From contig CAUYUJ010016060.1 of NCBI GenBank assembly GCA_963575745.1, positions 97,501 to 161,500 on the forward strand: a stretch of 64,000 nucleotides of DNA. The letters are read 5' to 3'. The translations under genes and the position numbers were made by a program. Shown piece after piece: positions 63,838 through 64,000 of this stretch (position 1 is its first letter; each line of letters begins with the position of its first letter). Source of the stretch: Prorocentrum cordatum. Lineage: Eukaryota > Sar > Dinophyceae > Prorocentrales > Prorocentraceae. The notes below the pieces were generated by a model. The model did not search any database, was not told where the DNA came from, and saw only the letters and a list, made by a program, of their open reading frames with translations.

Positions 63838-64000
63838 TGTCGAAACGAGACACTGCTATCAATGCACGGAGCTTGAATGGATGTATTTGCAAACGAGACA
63901 CTGCTATCAACACACGGAGCTTGAATGGATATGTGGTCAAACAAGACACTGCGATCAACGCACGAAGCTTGAATGGATGTATGTCCAAACGAGACACTGC
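63838..64000. repeat. 48-bp tandem repeat (runs off the window)
   Basis: Unit: AACGAGACACTGCTATCAA, ..CACGGAGCTTGAATGGATG, TATTTGCA. Anchors at 63847, 63895 and 63943 are exactly 48 bp apart; a fourth unit starts at the window end. Confidence 0.93.

Overview
The window looks like nuclear DNA of a dinoflagellate. Four things point there: (1) 18 of 21 bases matching the dinoflagellate spliced leader lie in sense orientation just upstream of a secreted Hint-domain gene, the footprint left when a trans-spliced mRNA is copied back into the genome; (2) a PIF1-type helicase of the large, mobile-looking family typical of dinoflagellate genomes; (3) a single-exon multi-pass membrane protein with a PAS-like tail; (4) very low gene density with many GC-rich satellites. 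The species cannot be told. No rRNA, tRNA, CRISPR array or bacterial operon was seen.

Layout. 1-5.5 kb: TCC/GGA tracts, an inverted-repeat element, a foldback element with a target duplication, and a palindrome-ended repeat. 5.5-9.3 kb: two tandem arrays (89 and 99 bp units), each preceded by the same short leader and a pyrimidine tract. 9.5-10.2 kb: a broken LINE endonuclease on the minus strand. 12.1-15.4 kb: relict spliced leader, signal peptide plus Hint domain, and possible later exons among repeats. 15.5-26.9 kb: a 12-bp GGCC.TCTTGG satellite with a recurring A-rich block, organised from 20.2 to 26.3 kb into about six 1-kb higher-order units, interrupted by a TGCTA pentanucleotide array at 17.0-17.8 kb. 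26.9-31.1 kb: 42-bp and 63-bp repeat arrays and a GAC tract. 31.1-34.2 kb: a third leader-headed array (102 bp unit, about 28 copies). 34.2-57.1 kb: a mosaic of a few modules used again and again (63-bp array, 42-bp array, TGGCACGTCCC 12-bp array with a fixed-end tail, and an A-rich block 'E'), with the membrane/PAS gene at 44.1-45.1 kb and a poly-G/C array at 48.4-49.1 kb. 58.5-60.8 kb: helicase, frameshifted once and cut off just after its Walker A motif by a 64-bp satellite, a 100-bp assembly gap and an inverted stretch of the 12-bp satellite. 63.5-64 kb: AGT-rich sequence and a 48-bp tandem repeat that runs off the end.

Only three coding regions are well supported: Hint exon 1, the membrane/PAS protein and the helicase. 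The LINE fragment is a pseudogene. Long open frames over the satellites are a by-product of stop-poor repeats on both strands and are not annotated as genes. There is no sign that the genes act in one pathway; the repeats, several with defined ends, target duplications or hairpins, are the main interest.
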